Below, piece by piece: positions 33,437-46,077 of a DNA stretch of 64,000 bases. Below the pieces are notes generated by a model that did not search any database, was not told where the DNA came from, and saw only the letters and a program-made list of their open reading frames with translations. The stretch comes from Podospora pseudocomata (Eukaryota > Ascomycota > Sordariomycetes > Sordariales > Podosporaceae), in assembly GCF_035222375.1 (NCBI RefSeq), contig NC_085888.1, positions 1,736,001 to 1,800,000 of the forward strand, given 5' to 3'. Both the position numbers and the translations under genes were made by a program. The first letter of the stretch is position 1. Each line of letters starts with the position of its first letter.

Positions 33437-36400
33437 TTATGGCTATTTTCTGGGTTTGGCTGTGTTGAAGGCGAATGGATATGTAACTGTTGCCTCAGTG
33501 GTGGTGCTCGGAGCAAGAGCGGAGTAGGAGGTGTGACCGAGAGTCGTCGGCTAGTTGTCTTTGGATGAGCAAAGTGTGCTGCGGACTATGGAGTGATGAT
33601 GGCGACCAGCTTCAAAGTTGGTGACAGGTATTTATAAACGTAGGCGGTGATGGTACTCTTCAGGGCAACGCAAGAAGGGCTGTCTAATAACAGCAGTGCT
33701 CTTCAGCGGCCGGGAAACCGTAGCTCACGGAGCCAAGACGACTAACATCGTCTCTTGTCGACAGGGGAATCTAGAACCCAATTGCGAGAGGCAGTCAGTA
33801 GCAATGTTTTCGTGAGGATACTGCGAGGAAGCAGGGTACAGAGACAACTCTGATGTTGTTGAAGAGAAGAACGAGACAGAAGGAGAGGGGGACACCAAGA
33901 CATTGATAACAGGGACAAGGTCACAGAAATGTGTAAGCCAGGGCTCCTGCGTAACACACGCATCCCTCCGAAGTGTCTCCAGCGGGAAGTCGAGTGTAGA
34001 CGATGCGCACTGGTGCATGTAGAGACATGTAAGACAAGTTACAAGGCTGCTTGCCCACTAGTGATTTGACAATATGCAGAGTCTCTCTCGTATCACTGAG
34101 ATAGGGAAGTGATGCCTCACATTTGGATGATATCTCGACAAGGCTTGGATATCCCTTGGTGTTTCCGTCGGCCGAAGAGAAAAGAGGCGCGCATATGTAA
34201 CAGAGCAAACGTGGTGTTTTACCAGGAAATCTGGGGAGGGTATAGAGCAACAAAACATCACAACTTGAGGGCCGGACCTGCATGCCAATCTGTTTGTGCC
34301 GCGCTAACGTATGTAGAGCAGCAAGAAGACCGGATGGTCCAGACCTTTTGCCTCAAGTTCTGAGGTGGCCTCCGGTTTGACGTAACCCGGCCGTGATCAT
34401 GGATGTCTTTGTCGGTGCAGCTGACCGAGGCCTGCTGCGGGGAACCTCGAGTTCTTGGAGCAAACAACCTTGCGGTGACAATTGGCGTCTATGACGAAAA
34501 TGCAGTCATCCGCTTGAGGCTGTGATGTTGTGCGAGACTCGCTCTGAGAGGTCCACGTTGGATCATGAAATTGTTTGAAAGAATGCTATGCAGAAGCTAA
34601 GCTCGATTGAAGATGCAGAATGCAGCCAACCTGCCTCGAGCCTGCCTGCTCCCATGTTCCTTCCTCTTGGCTCACCGCTGCCTACAATCTATGATGCATG
34701 GACCAACCAAGATGGAAAAGAGCGAAATAAGGAGCCATCAGCTCTACCTATTCTCCACCAAGAACGTCGACAAGATATGAATCACAAAAAAGAAGGTCGT
34801 ATGTTGACTTATCTCAGCAAGCCTTCCCGCTTCCTTCCCTCCCTCCCGTCCCGTCTCACTTTTTCATCCCGTCTCACATCATCCCAGCCCAGCGCCTCGG
34901 GTACGTTTGCCAGTTTCGCAGATTCATCAAAATTCCTCGCCTCCCGTTTCCCATTTCCATGGGACCAGACCCTCGGTTTACGTAAGAAGGACCCTGGCAG
35001 TGTGGTCAAGAGCAGGTACTCGAACAAAGAAACTCCTACAAATTCGAGACCACGGCTGGGGCTCACCATGGTTTCGGTGGTCTGACTTCCCACTTTCACT
35101 CCCTTTCATCAGACCTCTGGATTCGATTCTCTCACATACTCAGATGCTCACGTAGACAACACGCTGCACCAGGCCACAAAACCTCAAGACCAGTCATGTG
35201 AACCGCAAGCCCATCTCCTCGGTGTCACCAGAGCTGACCATTTTCAGGCGGAAACGACTAAAGTCGCCTCTCGCCTCCACAACTTGCCTGTTGCCGTCAG
35301 CCTCCTGCTTCAGGGTCATGTGTCAACTGTCAAACACTTTGTGACTTGGCTCAAGCCTCAGCTATCCGCCACCAAAGCAGACACCGACTACAGTGGCGCT
35401 GAAACTGAAGGGCAAGAGGGAGGGAATCTGCTGTCTTGGACCCTGTCACACCTCAACAATTCGCCCATCTCCCCCAAATCAGCATTCTGCTTTCGGGGAG
35501 ACGGAGGCAACATGTGGGTTTTAGCCAAATACCGTTTTCCCTCCCCTCTAGTCACACTGATTGACCGGCAAATAAAGTAGTCTCTGTGACTCGTTCCACT
35601 GACTTGCCGATAGACCCGACTTCATCCCGTTGCCTGTCCATGGTACTGGGCTCAAGGGAAGGTCACGTTGTGTATAACGGAGGATACTGACCTGCTACCA
35701 CTGCCTGTCGCACAACAGCGCACTGATGCTGCAGGTAGCCTCAACGTCTTCAGCTCCGCGTGAACTGACATGCCAAAACACATTAGTTCGCGTGTCTATC
35801 CGTCGCCTCTTCATGTCTGTCGCCGCCTTCAAGCAGTCAACCGTGACTAGGATGTGCTTGGACTATCTGAGGACCCTCTAACAATCAGGGTCATCATGCA
35901 CAAACCATTGCTCTTCATGCCACATGCCTCGTATAGACCCTCGAATGTCTTGGACTGTGCATACAAGACCCTTGAAACTCACGCCAGATCCCATATGCCT
36001 CATTTCAAAATAGAAACAGTCTCAACGCCGAGAATACATACTGTCAAATGCCAGGGAAACAAGGTCGCTCCCGTCCCGCGGTCAACACGGAAGGCTACTC
36101 CATGCTCATGTCAACGGCCGCAGGCTCCAGGAGCGGAGGTGTTGTACGTAGGAACCGTTGTGGCACCGGGAATTAAGCATAAACCACCTGATCTATGTTC
36201 ACTTGCATTCTAGGTTCTGATATTCCTAGCTACGTAGAACATTCAGCAGCAATCCCCGCCGATAAATTTCCTGAGTTGTCGTCGAATGCGCCTGAGAATC
36301 TGTAGAAACAACTCAATTCAGCAGAGTTTCATGTGGAAGTATTATTTGAGCATCACAGTACCTAAATAATAGCTCTCTTCCAAACCTGAGTAGATAACTT

Positions 36401-37423
36401 TTGTAAACGGAAGGCAATGCCCAGCAAACAGACTTCCTCTTTTCTCTAGTGACCCCAATCCCAGATCAGCTTCCGCCACACAGTACAATACTCAGTAAGC
36501 TCCCTTTGTTTTGTCCCGAACCCCCTTATTACCCCGCATATCATCTTCTGTGTAGAAAGATTCGGAGATCTGTCTCTCAGCCATGCTGAACACCAGATTT
36601 GAAGATCACAAGAAGAACTCCACCAACCCACACTCCCTCTAACGAACACCTAGATGACAGGCCTCTCAACGCTCCCCACCCTCGAGCAAATACCATGGGA
36701 TCAGAAGTCTCACCTCAATCTAGCGAATTCGGCGTGAAAACAGAGCCTTATTTAGCATTTATGGTTTATCAACATGCCCACCTCTTCGCTTTCACACCTA
36801 CGAGCGTGACCAGCCAGGTGTCGGAAGACCATCAGCAAGGGGAATGAAAGGGCAATACACACCTACTAGCTTTTACAGAGACATAATAGTTCAATATCGT
36901 GGCAATTATGATCGTTAATGATGGTAGTGATGGGGAAAAGGCGTTGGAGAATGTCATGTCAGATTCAGGGGCCATATATAGCATATAGCCCTAACCCCAC
37001 TAGGGGTGGGGGGGGGAACTGCACCGCGATCCGGAGGGGGGATGCAACCCTATCATCTCTCTTTTTTAAATGTCCTTTTGCCTTTCCATATCCGCCGGTA
37101 CCAACAACGTGGCACAGCATATCGGCCCAGACAACAAGGAACCAGAGACATCCACAAGATACGCTGACCGGACAAACATCCCCTAAACAACTATGAAACG
37201 GTAAAACACCCCGACTGCCCAAAAGGTACACGTGAAGATACCCGTGATTTAAACCAGAGTTGAATTTCCTTTCCCTTTTCTATCTTCCTATTTTGCACAA
37301 ATATGATACAACTATGGACTCCTATCTCCTGTCTGTCATCATGTAGTTGGGGGAGGGGGGGGTATCTCGTGTCATATACAGTCTTACATCTTTATACACG
37401 ACTTTTTTTTTCCAAAATCCTTT
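33437..37423. other. Gene-poor region before COX15
   Basis: About 4 kb. Open frames (for example 34588-35085) are Ser/Pro-rich or patternless, and none has motifs or phase-consistent introns. No repeat array or RNA gene was recognised. The 3' flank of COX15 occupies the last few hundred bases. Confidence 0.5.
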
Positions 37424-38981
37424 TTATGCCTTGGTGGCAGCATTCTTTGCGACCTCCTGCATCTTCTGGCTCAACGCCTGTGTCTTCAAGGGCTGAGCGC
37501 CCTGCTTCAATTGCCTCTGAACCAGCGCCACAGTATTCTTGGGGATTCTGAGCCGTTGACCCAAAACGAGGGCGCCCGAAAGGAGTGCAAGAGCACCTGC
37601 CTGGTGGGTGGCTGCCAAATGGATAGGCACAATGTAGATAAGCGTGGTAATTCCGAGAGCGACCTGGAGAGAAACCAAGTGAACGAGTCCCAAAACACCC
37701 TTTCGGACGTTGGGAGGCATGGCGGCCTGGACACGGCCGGTGCGGGAGTAGGCGAACAGGGCGAGAACAGCAGTAAAAGTGGTCATGGCGAGAATGCGGT
37801 GGTCGAGCTGAACAAATGAAGGGTTCTCGAGCATGTTGCGCCACCAGATATCGGAGCCGTCTTCCTTGCGGGAGTAGAACTTGTCGAGAAGTTCGGCCTT
37901 GGGCGGCATATAGCCCGTGCCCATCTTGGGAAACTCGTTGTAGATAAGACCGGCATCGAGGCCAGCGACAAGAGCGCCCGAGAGGACCGTGGTAAAGATA
38001 AGAGCAGTGAGGCCAAGAACGGAGCGCCTGAGGATGTTGAGGGCCGGGTTCTTCAGAGCGGAGAAGTGCCCGGTATAATACGCGGGGTTGCCGAGAGCAC
38101 GGTGGGTGCGGAAGACGCTGAGACCGGCGAGAAGCATCCAGGAGTAGCAGGCGAAGGCGGCGGCAAGGTGAGTGGCGAGGCGGTACTGGCTGACACGGGG
38201 GTGCGAGCCGGGAGCAAAGAGATCATCCTTCAAGCCAGACTTGACCATCCACCAACCGATAAAGCCTTGAAATCCGATAAGAGCAGAAATTCCGACCAGG
38301 TTGGCAGCCATCCGTGGGGTGACTTTGCGGCGAGCGATGAAGTAGATAGTCGGGATCACGAAGGAGAGGCCGATGAAGCGACCCCAGAGGCGATGTGTCC
38401 ATTCCATAAAGTAGATCTTCTTGAACTCGTCGAGGTCCATGTGGGGGTTGATGAGCTTGTATTCCGGGGAGGCGCGATACTTTTCGAATTCAGAGTCCCA
38501 CTCCTCGGCGGACATGGGCGGCAGTGAGCCGGTGACGGGTCTCCATTCTGTGATACTCAGACTACAGCGGAACTATATGTCAGCCTGGTGTCTACAGGGA
38601 CAGCCAAGTACGCAGCCAGACGACATACCCAGACTCGGTCAACCGTGTAAGTCCACCAAAGACGACAATACCAAAGACACTAGCGGCGCTACCAAGAAGC
38701 CAGTACCCAACGGATTTGGCATTGGTTTCGGGGAATGAGGATTTCTTTTCAGAGGTTTTGTTCGAAGTCTTTTCGTTTTGGATATTCTTGCTGAGGGAGG
38801 CTATGGGGGACTTGGTCTTGGTGGCATAGCTACGGATCGCCGGAGCTCTGGCCGCCACGAGCTTGAGAATGTGGGATGGCGGGGCAGGTGATGCCTGTTG
38901 ACGTAGACATTGACCGCAAGCGAATGAAGATTTGGATAGCTGGGTAGCTGCTCTACGCAGCCCGAGCTGAAAGAGGGACAT
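37424..38981 (-). CDS. COX15: Heme A synthase COX15 (mitochondrial)
   Basis: Two exons (38981-38629, 38561-37424; 67-nt intron) encode 496 aa. The N-terminus (MSLFQLGLRRAATQLSKSSF) is a typical mitochondrial targeting sequence. The first membrane helix and signature VVFGGLTRLTESGLSITEW are split by the intron at Gly and restored in phase, then WRPVTGSLPP follows. Heme-ligand histidines lie in EWTHRLWGRFIGL, YRLATHLAAAF, LDHRILAMTT and ATHQAGALALL, spread over eight predicted membrane helices. The enzyme converts heme O to heme A in the inner membrane for cytochrome c oxidase. Length matches fungal COX15. A short upstream frame overlaps the start. It is transcribed in the same direction as the cation transporter upstream, 431 bp away. 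Confidence 0.96.
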
Positions 38982-39412
38982 GGCTATGCCTTTGCGCCGG
39001 CAATGGCGGAGCTGATCTGGAGCTGTTCTTTGCTTTGCTGAAGCTCACCTGAGAAACGTTGGAATCACGATTCTCTCCATTGGCTTGATAATCAGCCCAC
39101 CGTTGAAAAGCACTGGCCAGATAAAGGCCTGTGCCTTGTCCACCACAGCTCCACAGCTTGGCCATCAGGGGTGGACCCTTCCCTGAGAAACATCAAAGGA
39201 AAGAGCGGATGAACCTCAGTTGAGCTGAGCACACACCGAAATATTTGATCAGTTCATTTCGATTTTGAATTTTGAAACATCAAACTCTCTCGCTACATCT
39301 TGAGAGACTGAGAGACTGAAGCACACATCTATATATCGTTTATTATACACCTGCCCTGAACGCCAGCCTAAATGCAATCCCATCGTGTGTATCCTACAAT
39401 CACCTACGAGCC
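38982..39412. other. Intergenic region with a 70-codon upstream ORF
   Basis: A minus-strand ATG at 39165 opens a 70-codon frame (starts MAKLWSCGGQGTGLYLASAF) that ends at 38953, past the COX15 ATG at 38981 and in another frame. If the COX15 leader begins above 39165 this would be an inhibitory upstream frame. A GTGAGC inside it could also make this an alternative leader exon. Confidence 0.35.
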
Positions 39413-41046
39413 TCATTGAGTGGCGGTCGTCTCGCTTGACGAGTCTCCGGAAGCGGCCATCTTCGGTTTCCTGAACAGGATGATATCTTTCAGGCTTCGC
39501 TTGACGTTGCTCTTGGGTGCAAACAAGGGCTTGTGCTCCTCGTTGACGTCGTGTTGGTGGTCATAGTCGACGTGCACAAACGCCCTCTCAACATCAGCCA
39601 GACCCTCGAGCTTACGCTGCAGGTCCTGGCCCACGTCGTGCGTCACCTTTAGCGGCAGCCCCTCGTCCATGACAATGTCCATCTCGACAAAGTACTTGTG
39701 GCCGGCATGGTACGCTCGGCATGTGTCGACCTTGAGGATCCTGTCGTCGTGTGTCACGCCCATGTAGATGAGCTTGGAGATGAACTCCTTGGGCGCCGAC
39801 TTGCCCACCAGCAGCCAGATGTGCTCAAAGGCGTTGGACACCCACGAAAACAGGATGATTAACGCAACGAGGATGGCGCCGATGGGGTCCAGGTACCACG
39901 CAATCTTTTCGCCAACGACCGCCATGATCAAACCGAAGCTGTTGATGGCAATGTCGTTGCGGTGGTCGATGTAGAAGATGAACACGGTTGGGAACCTGCG
40001 ATACATCAAGCAGTACACCATCATGCTACCCTTGGCAAAGACTATGAGCTGTCAGTACCACTCATGACCTGACCGAATGCGATGTACATACTGGCAACAC
40101 CGATGAAGACCAGTGGGACGATGTGAAGCTCCTCGGATTCTGTTGGCGCTCCGGCACCTAGTGTTCGGCCAGACTCAATCTACGACATTGTAAGCATATT
40201 GTGGCCTGACAGTTTGTTTCAAGATGCTAACTCACCAACAGCTGGATAGCAACAGTAGTCATCAATGCACAAAACAGAATGATGGCCATGGCTTCTATTC
40301 TTGTACGGCCCTGCCTATTGTCAGCTACAATTCTCTGCATCAGGGACCACCACGTCAACTTACCACAGGATACTTGTACACGCTGGGCCTCGCAGCAAGC
40401 CACGAGGCTATCAACATCACGAATGACGAAACAAGATCCATGAATGCATCGGCCGTGGTGGCGAAGAGAGCCAAAGATCCGGTCGAGATGGCGGCATACA
40501 GCTGAATGACGAACAGGCAAAAGTTGATGATGAAGGAGCCCCTGATGGCAAACTTGATCTTGGGGGCATATTTCGCATCTTTCTCAATGGCAACCTGCTC
40601 TTCATCATCGGCACCCAGGAAGTCGTCAATAAGAGCATTCTGCTGGGCATAGTACTTCTTGAGTCTCCGCTTGTTGCCTTTAGGATGCTCAATCTTCATC
40701 TGCTTCTGACTGATGTTCTCACGACGGTGCCTGGCAATATCGAGAGGATCCGCGAGCGAGGTTGTCGTGGCTTGTCTGGTTGGACCGGCTGGAATGGCGA
40801 CTTCTTTCTCAGCTGCTGTACTGGCTGGCTCTGCACCAGGCTGGGCATCCGACTGGATCTCGGGGGAGGTGGAAGCTGGTGCATTTTCAGGGGGGCTGGC
40901 TCCTGTTACCATGTATTAGACTGCCAAGCTTCATGATGTTCAAGCCTACGACTTGACAAGACAAGCCTGTCTGCAGCATGATTTCGAGGTTCAGATGGGT
41001 ACGTACCTGCCGGCCGGCCATCGTCTGAAGTGCCCTGGGCTGCCAT
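39413..41046 (-). CDS. Cation diffusion facilitator, Mn-type (MTP8-11-like)
   Basis: Five exons (41046-41007, 40902-40364, 40310-40236, 40179-40092, 40041-39413) join in phase to 456 aa. A disordered N-terminus of about 110 aa precedes six membrane helices. The metal site shows DAFMD in helix 2 and DHRND in helix 5, a DxxxD pair in both, which marks the manganese branch of the family rather than the zinc branch (HxxxD). YLDPIGAILVALIILFSW, LVGKSAPKEF and the cytoplasmic domain (VEMDIVMDEGLPLKVTHDVG, AFVHVDYDHQHD) are characteristic. It should move Mn2+ out of the cytosol into the secretory pathway or vacuole by proton antiport. The first exon (MAAQGTSDDG...) is inferred from a GTACGT donor and matching phase. 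Starting at an ATG at 40912 instead would read MVTGASPPE and lose 12 residues. Confidence 0.9.
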
Positions 41047-43292
41047 TGGACTGTCGATCTTGGGTCTGAAGTGGGACGGTTGGGTTCGACAAGCTTGAAT
41101 TACAATCGAAATCCTATGGCAGGAACTATCAAGAGACGCGCCAGAGACGGCGACAGTATTATAGGACTGAGCAACCAGCCATTTCACAACTCAGGAGAGC
41201 GGCCTCAATCCACCAAGCGGGATTTCGCCATGTCACATTTGCAACCTACATCCAACCCATTCCTGATTTGGGCAAGAAAGGGTCAAGTTTACAATCCCAT
41301 TCACATCACCATCACATCACCACCGACACTACTGTATCGAAAACGGCACAGCCACCCGAGATTATGTACCCCTTATGAGTTCTGAAGCGGCTGGTGCTCA
41401 AGCTTGTACTGTTTACAGCATGCGTAGCCGAGAAAGCGACTTGTTGGTCTAGTGGGGGAAAGATCAAGCGGGAGCTCGTCTCTTGAGACCACCACCTCCT
41501 CCAAGACCAAGCTCTGTGCCGAGCATCCAGTTTTTGGGTTCCACGGTACAAGCTCCGAGCTCTAGCCTAGGCCCTCAGAATATTCCATGGACGGCCCACG
41601 AAGTCACTTGACAAGGTGACATCGGGACCAAAGCGCCACTACACCAGAGTCCCCCGTCGCCGTTGGCTGGTGGAATGTTTCAACCGGGCGGAAGCCGGAA
41701 ACCCCTAACGGTTAATGCACCACCATCTAGCAAGATCTCCGCTTCACCAGTTACAGTTGCCACCTTCTCCAGATGTTGCCAGGACGTATACTACAGAGAG
41801 CAATTGAACAACTGCTAAATACTCGAGCTTCCCGGCCAAAACTTCAACCTGGACTGAACACGAACAACTGTATTTTTAGATAGCAAATCCTTCATGATCT
41901 CTCGCGCAGGGCCAGTGTTAGACTTTGGGCCAAGGAGCAAACCCCACGATTGCACGGATCTCCCCGTCTTGTCGCAGCACCCTGCAGAGAACCCCTGTCT
42001 CCAGGGGTTCTCTGCCAAGCGGTCAGTGCCTGAACCCCTCTCTTTCGGCTCTTGTTGCCCCAACTCTGGGGTGAGAGGGCAGGTTTTGGCGACTTGCCTA
42101 AAGCAGCTCAACGATGGTTCCAGTGAACGACCAAACCAGCGTCCATTGGGCGTTTTGAGAAAGATGATGACCGGCACAGAGTTGCCAGAGTTGCACCCAA
42201 GAGTTGCACCATCTCCTTGGAGATCTGCGGCTCTCGAGTGTTTGCGATTGCACTGCCACGCCACAGATTCGGCAGCATACCGAGACATCATGGACTCTTG
42301 ATATCTTGAAAAAAAATGCCCGAGTGTCACTCTTAATCTTGAACGCTTCAACAGTCGCCAGGAGAAGGTGGAACCTGTTTCACACCGTCTTCTGTTCCCT
42401 TCTTCGAACAAAACAATGCACCCTTCCTCTGGCTATCACTGGCTACCAGTAATCAAATCTAGGCTCTTCGACGACTCCTCTCTGCGAATCCGTTTTAGGT
42501 TTTGCCAAGCTCAAACCGAGGCTCCAATTTGAGCTTGACCATTGCTAGACAGACATGGCCTCCCTGTCTCCCTTGTTTGGCTCCAGATGCTCGTCGAGAG
42601 GACTACGACTTGGTTTCCAGCTGAAGTCTAGGCTGGATTGCTTGGTGCAACGATCAGCTTGAGCCAGAGTCTCACGGTCGTCAGAAACCTGGGAGCGACA
42701 GTTGCATGGACTCGTTCATCCCAGCAATCTTTGAACACAGAGCCAGTCCATTGGTTCGTGTCTTGGCCTTCTTGTCTGTGACAGACTTGGGCGTGGATTC
42801 CCATGTCGCCTTTCGGTTCTTCGGCTGCTGCTCTCTCGGGGCATGAGTCGCGGCAGATCTTGCCGTGGTGTTACCCCATTGATCCACGGTGCGGTTTTGG
42901 AAATCGTACTTACTAAAGAGCAGCGGCAGTATCTCGAACTCGGATTCTGGACTCTTGGCTCTTTTCCCACCCTTGTCACGTCTTTTGGTCCTCAGGAGGA
43001 CATAAGTCTTTCTTTCTATCGCTACCGCTTTTTGTTTACTTTTTCTCTCTTCTCCTTCTTTCTCTTCTTTTTGCATCGTCGTCGCCTCAACCCGGTGATG
43101 GTGCATTTCGCGCCCAACCCGCCCCTTTTCCTTTCCTAGTCTCCTTTCTCTTCTTCTCAACTGCCGGGCGGTTTCTTCTCAGTACACTCTTGATTTCATC
43201 TTCTCTTTGGGATAGACCTGGAGTCGTTCTGTCTTTAACACACGAGGTACTGGTATACCGAAACCGCTTGACGCGGAAAAAAAATAAGAAAA
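41047..43292. other. Divergent intergenic region
   Basis: About 2.2 kb between the cation transporter (minus) and the ZIP gene (plus). The 300 bases before the ZIP start are pyrimidine-rich, as for a leader, which produces a long Lys/Arg-rich shadow frame on the minus strand. The stem-loop at 41984 is listed separately. No gene is supported. Confidence 0.5.
41984..42015. repeat. Perfect 14-bp inverted repeat with 4-nt loop
   Basis: Arms GCAGAGAACCCCTG and CAGGGGTTCTCTGC flank the loop TCTC. The 14 perfect pairs, nine of them G/C, would form a very stable hairpin in DNA or RNA. It lies in non-coding sequence about 940 bp upstream of the cation transporter start. Role unknown. Confidence 0.8.
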
Positions 43293-44849
43293 ATGGATGA
43301 AAAGCCGCAGTGTGGGAGCGGCGAGGAGGTCGGAGAGTATGACCTCCCGCTTCACGTCGCGGGTCTTTGTAAGTTCTGTGTCCAAGTGAGATTTAACGGA
43401 TGCATAGGCTGACTTGTCTTCCAGTCATGGTGCTGGCTGCCTCGATCTTTGGTGCCGGTTTCCCAGTGGTGGCCAAGAAGGTAAAGTGGGTGAAGGTGCC
43501 TACCTCGGTGTTCTTCGCTTGCAAGCATTTTGGTACTGGTGTTCTGATCGCCACAGCGTTCGTTCATGTAAGTGGTTCTGTGGCCTCAATGAAAATAGCG
43601 TTTTCTGACAGACCATAGCTTCTCCCTGTTGCGTTCGGTAACCTGACAGACCCATGTCTTCCGGATTTGTTCACCACTCAGTATCCCGCCATGCCTGGTG
43701 TCATCATGATGGGATCGATGTTCTGTCTTTTTGTTCTGGAGATGTATCTCAATGCCAAGATGGGTGGCCATTCCCACGGAGGTGCGATGGGATTCGAGGC
43801 TTCTGGGCCGGCCCTTCCACAGCCAGAGTCCAAGCCGGCCTACCAACACACACACGCTCCCGACCACAAGAGAGCTCCGTCTCGCCCGCCGAGATACACC
43901 GCTTACAGCGAGTTCGAGATTGAGGATATGGACTACGAGAAGAGAATGGCGCAGAAGCTGTATGGCGAGAAGATGAACACCTACCCGCGCAGCGACAACC
44001 CCTTTGACGACATCAACGAATTGGAGGTTCGCTCCGAGATGCCGCCTTGGTTTGTGGTCTTTTACGAGCAGTATGTCCGCCAGCGGTTGGAGATGGTCAA
44101 CATGATCAAGTCGAGCCATGCGGCCCTGAGAAAGGAACAACAACATCAATACGCCGAAGCTGAGAAACGCATGAGCATGCTTGCGCCTCCCCCGTCCCTT
44201 GCCGATTCCCCGTATATCGATGTCGAGACTGGCAAGCCTGTCGATCCGGCCGTGTTCAAGAAGATGTCGATGAATATTACCTTGTTGGAGGGCGGTATCT
44301 TGTTTCATTCGGTCTTTGTCGGTATGACCATCAGCATCACCATCGACGGCTTTGTTATTCTCCTGGTCGCTATCCTGTTCCACCAAATGTTTGAGGGTCT
44401 CGGTCTTGGTTCCAGAATTGCTGCTGTCCCATACAAGCAGGGCAGTCTTAGGCCTTGGATGCTGGTGCTTGCTTTTGGTTGCACTTGCCCAATTGGGCAG
44501 GCTATTGGCTTGATGGTGAAGGATTCATATGATCCCAACAGTGCATTCGGGTTGATTATTGTTGGTGTTTTCAATGCCATGTGAGTGCCGTTGTTTCCAA
44601 GTAGCATTTCGAACACTAACCCGCATACCGTAGCTCGTCTGGTCTTCTTTTGTACGCTTCTCTTGTCGATCTGTTGGCTGAAGATTTCTTGTCCGAGGAG
44701 GCGGACAGGACCTTGACCAAGAAGCAGAAGAGGGATGCCTTCTTGTGGGTTTTACTGGGAGGTAAGAAATCAGAGCATATTCTCATTTCTTGTTTGATGC
44801 TGACTGTCTTGTAGCTGCCGGCATGTCCGTTGTCGGTGCATTTGCCTAA
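43293..44849 (+). CDS. ZIP family zinc/iron transporter
   Basis: Five exons (43293-43368, 43425-43567, 43619-44580, 44634-44761, 44815-44849) give 447 aa with all phases consistent. Near the N-terminus PLHVAGLFMVLAASIFGAGF begins helix 1, then FACKHFGTGVLIATAFVHLL forms helix 2 with the conserved His residues. A large cytoplasmic loop (about 135-290) carries a His-containing stretch (GGHSHGG, HTHAPDH), the usual metal-sensing or chaperoning element. The transport core is ITLLEGGILFHSVFVGMTIS followed by ILFHQMFEGLGLGSRIA, the binuclear metal motifs of helices 4 and 5. The C-terminus reads NAISSGLLLYASLVDLL. It should import Zn2+ (possibly Fe2+ or Mn2+) into the cytosol. Plasma or vacuolar membrane location is not decided. 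Confidence 0.94.
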
Positions 44850-46077
44850 ACGAACACGCAGAACCAGCGAGACAGTGTATGATAAGACCACGACCGACCC
44901 ACGATGTCACGACCACAACGAAATCAGAGTAAGGAAGAGGGCATGAAATAGAAATGGCGCCTGACACGAAAGACATTCTTTACCAATTTCCTCGAATATC
45001 AGCTTTTGTGCCGGGCACACACACACACGACCAGAAAAGACGAGGTTTCCGCCGACTTTTACCGATCGCATCATCATTCATGAGAAGGTCAGACCACACC
45101 AAATCACCTACCTACCAAACACACCCACCACCCACGCTACCCTACCACTACCAGAAAAAAAAACAACAAGGGATGAGGATTCACAGGGCAAAAGAATGAT
45201 ACCAAAGTGTGACTAATATTATATATACTCTCATTAATCTTTTACTACAGCAATAGTCACTGTGACGGAGGGGCGCATTATATACCATTTGTCTTGTAAT
45301 CATTCCTTTTTTTCTTTTTTTTTTCTTTTGGGCCGAGCCCCCTTCCTTCTTTTTTTTTTAGCGCTGAAGAAGGGAAAAAGGGGAGGGGGGAAATCAAAGT
45401 CAATTTCTTGGTTCAGTGGAAATTATTTTTGGTGTTTTGAGCCTATGACTACTGTGTCTTGTATCACTATTATGGTTGCCATTTTTGCGTGGGGGTGGAT
45501 AGATGGATAGGGGGAGGTTCTGATCCTGTGGAAGTTGGGCGTTTATATCATCTAAGCGGACATTGGGCGTTTGAAATTTAAACGGGAAGTGAGGACTTGA
45601 CTGGAGGGATGTAGTGTATGATTGAACAATTGACTGCTTGTATACATGGACTTAGCAGACAAAGGGGGTCAAAACTGGGTGAGGTGGTTGGGAACAACCC
45701 CTGAGATGGAAAAGGAGCTGCTTACATCGAGGAAACAATGTGGTGAGTCTGTTTTATCCAATCCGGTCAACTGTGGGAACAACAAAGACTAGGTTGGGCG
45801 GTAGGAGCGAGAAACAAAGGATGGGTGGTGGAGGGTCGGGCAATGTTGACATACCGGATTAGGAATCCTTACTCAAAGACAAAGAACAAAGTATTTTCTC
45901 TTCTCACCTCTCTGACTACTATCACATATTTCAGTTGTTTTCAACACAACACCACAAGCTATTTTTTCTCACCAGGGCTCCTCCTGTTGATTTCAGCTTG
46001 AATCTTGGCTTCAGTGTTTACCCCCAGGCGGTATACCATCAAATCACGACATCACCAACCACCCCCAAACCCTCAAG
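44850..46077. other. Intergenic region
   Basis: 3' flank of the ZIP gene and upstream region of the kinase-like gene. It has T-rich and G-rich tracts (45300-45400). No gene or recognisable signal. Confidence 0.5.

Noticed and set aside
42681-43160. 159-codon Lys/Arg-rich minus-strand frame before the ZIP gene
   Set aside because: It mirrors the pyrimidine-rich leader of the ZIP gene, and no conserved motif or splice structure is seen.
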